A DNA stretch of 64,000 bases from Pedobacter paludis. GTDB taxonomy: Bacteria; Bacteroidota; Bacteroidia; Sphingobacteriales; Sphingobacteriaceae. The translations under genes and the position numbers were made by a program. Where the stretch lies: contig NZ_QGNY01000004.1 in assembly GCF_003173575.1 (NCBI RefSeq), positions 544,831 through 608,830 on the forward strand. Reading direction: 5' to 3'. Each line of letters opens with the position of its first letter. Within the stretch, counting starts at the first letter, position 1. The notes under the pieces are model-generated. The model was not told the DNA's origin. It was given only the letters and a program-made list of their open reading frames with translations, and did not search any database. Positions 62,528-64,000 of the stretch are shown piece after piece.

Positions 62528-63178
62528 TTATGCCATTGAGTTTGGCAAAAACAATCCATATTCAATCGCTTTTAAAATAAGATCAGGCATTCTGTTTACA
62601 TCCATTTTGTACATTAATTGACGCATATAGCTTTGTATCGTATTAGCGCTTAAATCTAAAATTAATGCAATTTCTTTAACTGTTTTACCTGAACATACAT
62701 GGTGAAGCAATTCTTTTTCTCTTGGCGAAAGCGTAAAACTTACCGTATCTTCAAAAAGTTGAGACTGCACTAAAATTTCCTTTAAGCTTTCGCCAATGTA
62801 AGACTTCCGATCAAATTCATTGATAAACTGAATGGCAGTTACCAATTCTTCTATTGATGCATCTTTGCATATATAGCCATTTGCACCCATTTTGAAAGCC
62901 TCTTTAATGGTGTTTGGATTTGTTATTGTAGACAGTACTAAAATTTTTAAATCTGTTTTTGATCTAGTTTTTCTGCATTTACGGATAATTTCAACTCCGT
63001 TCATATCAGGCATTAGCATATCTAAAATTAAAACATTTGGTTTTAAGGTATCTAGATGTGCAAAAAATTTATCAGCTTGGTTATAAATGTTAACTGACTC
63101 TACGAATTCAAAATCAGTTAATGAGATTTTTAACAGTTCAGAGAGAAGTTGGTGGTCATCAATCAGACAGATTTTCAT
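62528..63178 (-). CDS. NarL/LuxR-type response regulator
   Basis: A 216-residue protein. The receiver domain has acidic residues DDHQ (8-9), phospho-acceptor Asp in LILDMLMPDMNG (about residue 53) and Lys in YICKDAS. The C-terminal LuxR-type HTH has LSPREKELLHHVCSGKTVKEIA and NTIQSYMRQLM. No histidine kinase gene is adjacent in the window. Targets are unknown. Confidence 0.92.
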   Translation of the reverse strand: MKICLIDDHQLLSELLKISLTDFEFVESVNIYNQADKFFAHLDTLKPNVLILDMLMPDMNGVEIIRKCRKTRSKTDLKILVLSTITNPNTIKEAFKMGANGYICKDASIEELVTAIQFINEFDRKSYIGESLKEILVQSQLFEDTVSFTLSPREKELLHHVCSGKTVKEIALILDLSANTIQSYMRQLMYKMDVNRMPDLILKAIEYGLFLPNSMA

Positions 63179-63254
63179 TGTTATATTTAAAAGATAATAT
63201 TGGTAAAGAAATTTAGAGAAATATAAGCATATTGTTTAATTATATTTTAAACAT

Positions 63255-63629
63255 TTAAAAAGGCTCGGCATTACTTATGAACATTGATGAAAAAACACTT
63301 TTCAATTCTTCAACCGATGCATCCTTAAACAAAAACGTTTTCGCTCCTGCTCGTTTTAAAGATTCAATTCTTTGACTACTCTTATCATACGCCGAAAATA
63401 TAACCACCTTAGTTTCTTCCGGAATAAAACGAATTAAATCTTCCAAATTTTCACTTCCAGGCATATTAATATCAAAAATAATTAAATCTAGATCCTGATT
63501 TGAAATTACACTCACACTTTTATCAAGTTCATTCGCTTCATAAACCGTACATCGAGCCCATATGCTTCTCAGCACGAGCTTTAATCCATATCGGATAATT
63601 TGATGGTCGTCCGCAATTAAAATCTTCAT
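63255..63629 (-). CDS. Single-domain response regulator (receiver only)
   Basis: A 124-residue receiver. It has ADDHQIIRYGLKLVL, phospho-acceptor Asp in LIIFDINMPGS (about residue 53), Ser in IFSAYDKS and Lys in LFKDAS. It looks like the receiver of a NarL-type regulator but stops where the linker and HTH would start. The 76 bases after its stop do not encode an HTH. It may act by titrating phosphate or by protein contact with a partner. Confidence 0.85.
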   Translation of the reverse strand: MKILIADDHQIIRYGLKLVLRSIWARCTVYEANELDKSVSVISNQDLDLIIFDINMPGSENLEDLIRFIPEETKVVIFSAYDKSSQRIESLKRAGAKTFLFKDASVEELKSVFSSMFISNAEPF

Positions 63630-63674
63630 ACACTACTCCTGTGCTATTATACAATATCTTATGTTCTATCTGTC

Positions 63675-64000
63675 CTATTTAAAACTGTACCTGAGCGATA
63701 TCTCTGCCTCCCCGTTGCTGTAGTTCTGCAGGTCGGAGGTGTTGGTGGTGTACTGTACCAGAATGGAGAGCTGGTTTTTGTAGGTGGTGCCCGCCCCGAG
63801 GGTAACGCTGTTTGTGCTGTGGTACATCCCGCTCAACAGGAGCCTGCTCCCGAAGAACTCCAGGTTCGCGCCCGCGTCAAAAATATCCCTGTAGTTCTCC
63901 ACCCCGCGGTAAACCGCCTTCGGCTCGATGGCGCTCAGCGCAGAGCCCTCCCCGCCCGCAAACCTGTAGCCTGCAGAGGCCATGTAGAGCGACCTGTCCG
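63675..64000 (-). CDS. PorP/SprF-family type IX secretion membrane protein, 3' part
   Basis: The C-terminal ~107 residues of a protein whose start lies beyond the window. VYRGVENYRDIFDAGANLEF, GMYHSTNSVTLGAGTTYKNQLSI and the final EISLRYSFK are typical of PorP/SprF proteins. These bind in the outer membrane and often assist surface adhesins exported by type IX secretion. By hand count 63841-63900 is 57% and 63901-63960 73% GC, far above the surrounding ~37%. Confidence 0.85.
   Translation of the reverse strand, partial: DRSLYMASAGYRFAGGEGSALSAIEPKAVYRGVENYRDIFDAGANLEFFGSRLLLSGMYHSTNSVTLGAGTTYKNQLSILVQYTTNTSDLQNYSNGEAEISLRYSFK

Overview
The window looks like a chromosomal segment of a Bacteroidota bacterium, most likely a Pedobacter-like member of the Sphingobacteriaceae. 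The DNA is AT-rich. TAnnTTTG promoter boxes occur and consensus Shine-Dalgarno sequences are rare. Family markers include a PorP/SprF protein of type IX secretion, an UpxY/NusG-type antiterminator, a CarboxypepD_reg/TonB-type receptor and a BlaI/BlaR1-like pair. The genus is inferred, not proven.

Left end (1-5.2 kb): four small secreted proteins are encoded on the minus strand. Each has a signal peptide, a Gly-Cys pair near the mature N-terminus, and a C-terminal P/S-L/I-D-D/E-Y motif, transmembrane helix and basic tail. They look like exosortase (PID-CTERM-type) substrates. A three-gene sugar-modification set (cupin, methyltransferase, DegT aminotransferase) sits among them.

Centre (5.2-45 kb): a very large plus-strand surface-glycan locus. 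It begins with Wza and Wzc homologues, a repeat array and an UpxY-like antiterminator. An AsnB-like amidotransferase, a second DegT aminotransferase and a Wzm/Wzt ABC exporter with a four-helix-bundle gene between its subunits come next. A tightly packed, often 4-bp-overlapping run of about twenty glycosyltransferases and several methyltransferases follows, including two GT11 and one GT10 fucosyltransferase and a UDP-GlcNAc 2-epimerase. The locus ends with a Wzy-like membrane protein, two glycosyltransferases, a methyltransferase, an exosortase with Cys103, Arg144 and His165/166, and a WcaF-like acetyltransferase. The likely picture is a complex, fucosylated, acetylated glycan made together with exosortase-processed small proteins at the cell envelope.

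Right end (45-64 kb): mostly housekeeping and accessory genes. These include a DoxX protein, an SGNH esterase divergent from a YbbA/YbbP-type ABC pair, a lipocalin, a GntP permease, and a BlaI-BlaR1-TonB receptor operon. An outer-membrane barrel protein, a GlcG-like protein, a beta-hydroxyacid dehydrogenase, an AlkC-like DNA repair protein, a Nudix hydrolase and two response regulators follow. The window closes with the GC-rich 3' part of a porP/sprF gene.

Repeats are prominent. There are five copies of a ~225-bp structured repeat around upxY and two related families of REP-like palindromes at 40.5-41.0 and 46.3-46.9 kb. Intergenic-type repeat DNA is also inserted in frame in two glycosyltransferase genes. 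No tRNA, rRNA, CRISPR array or insertion sequence was recognised.
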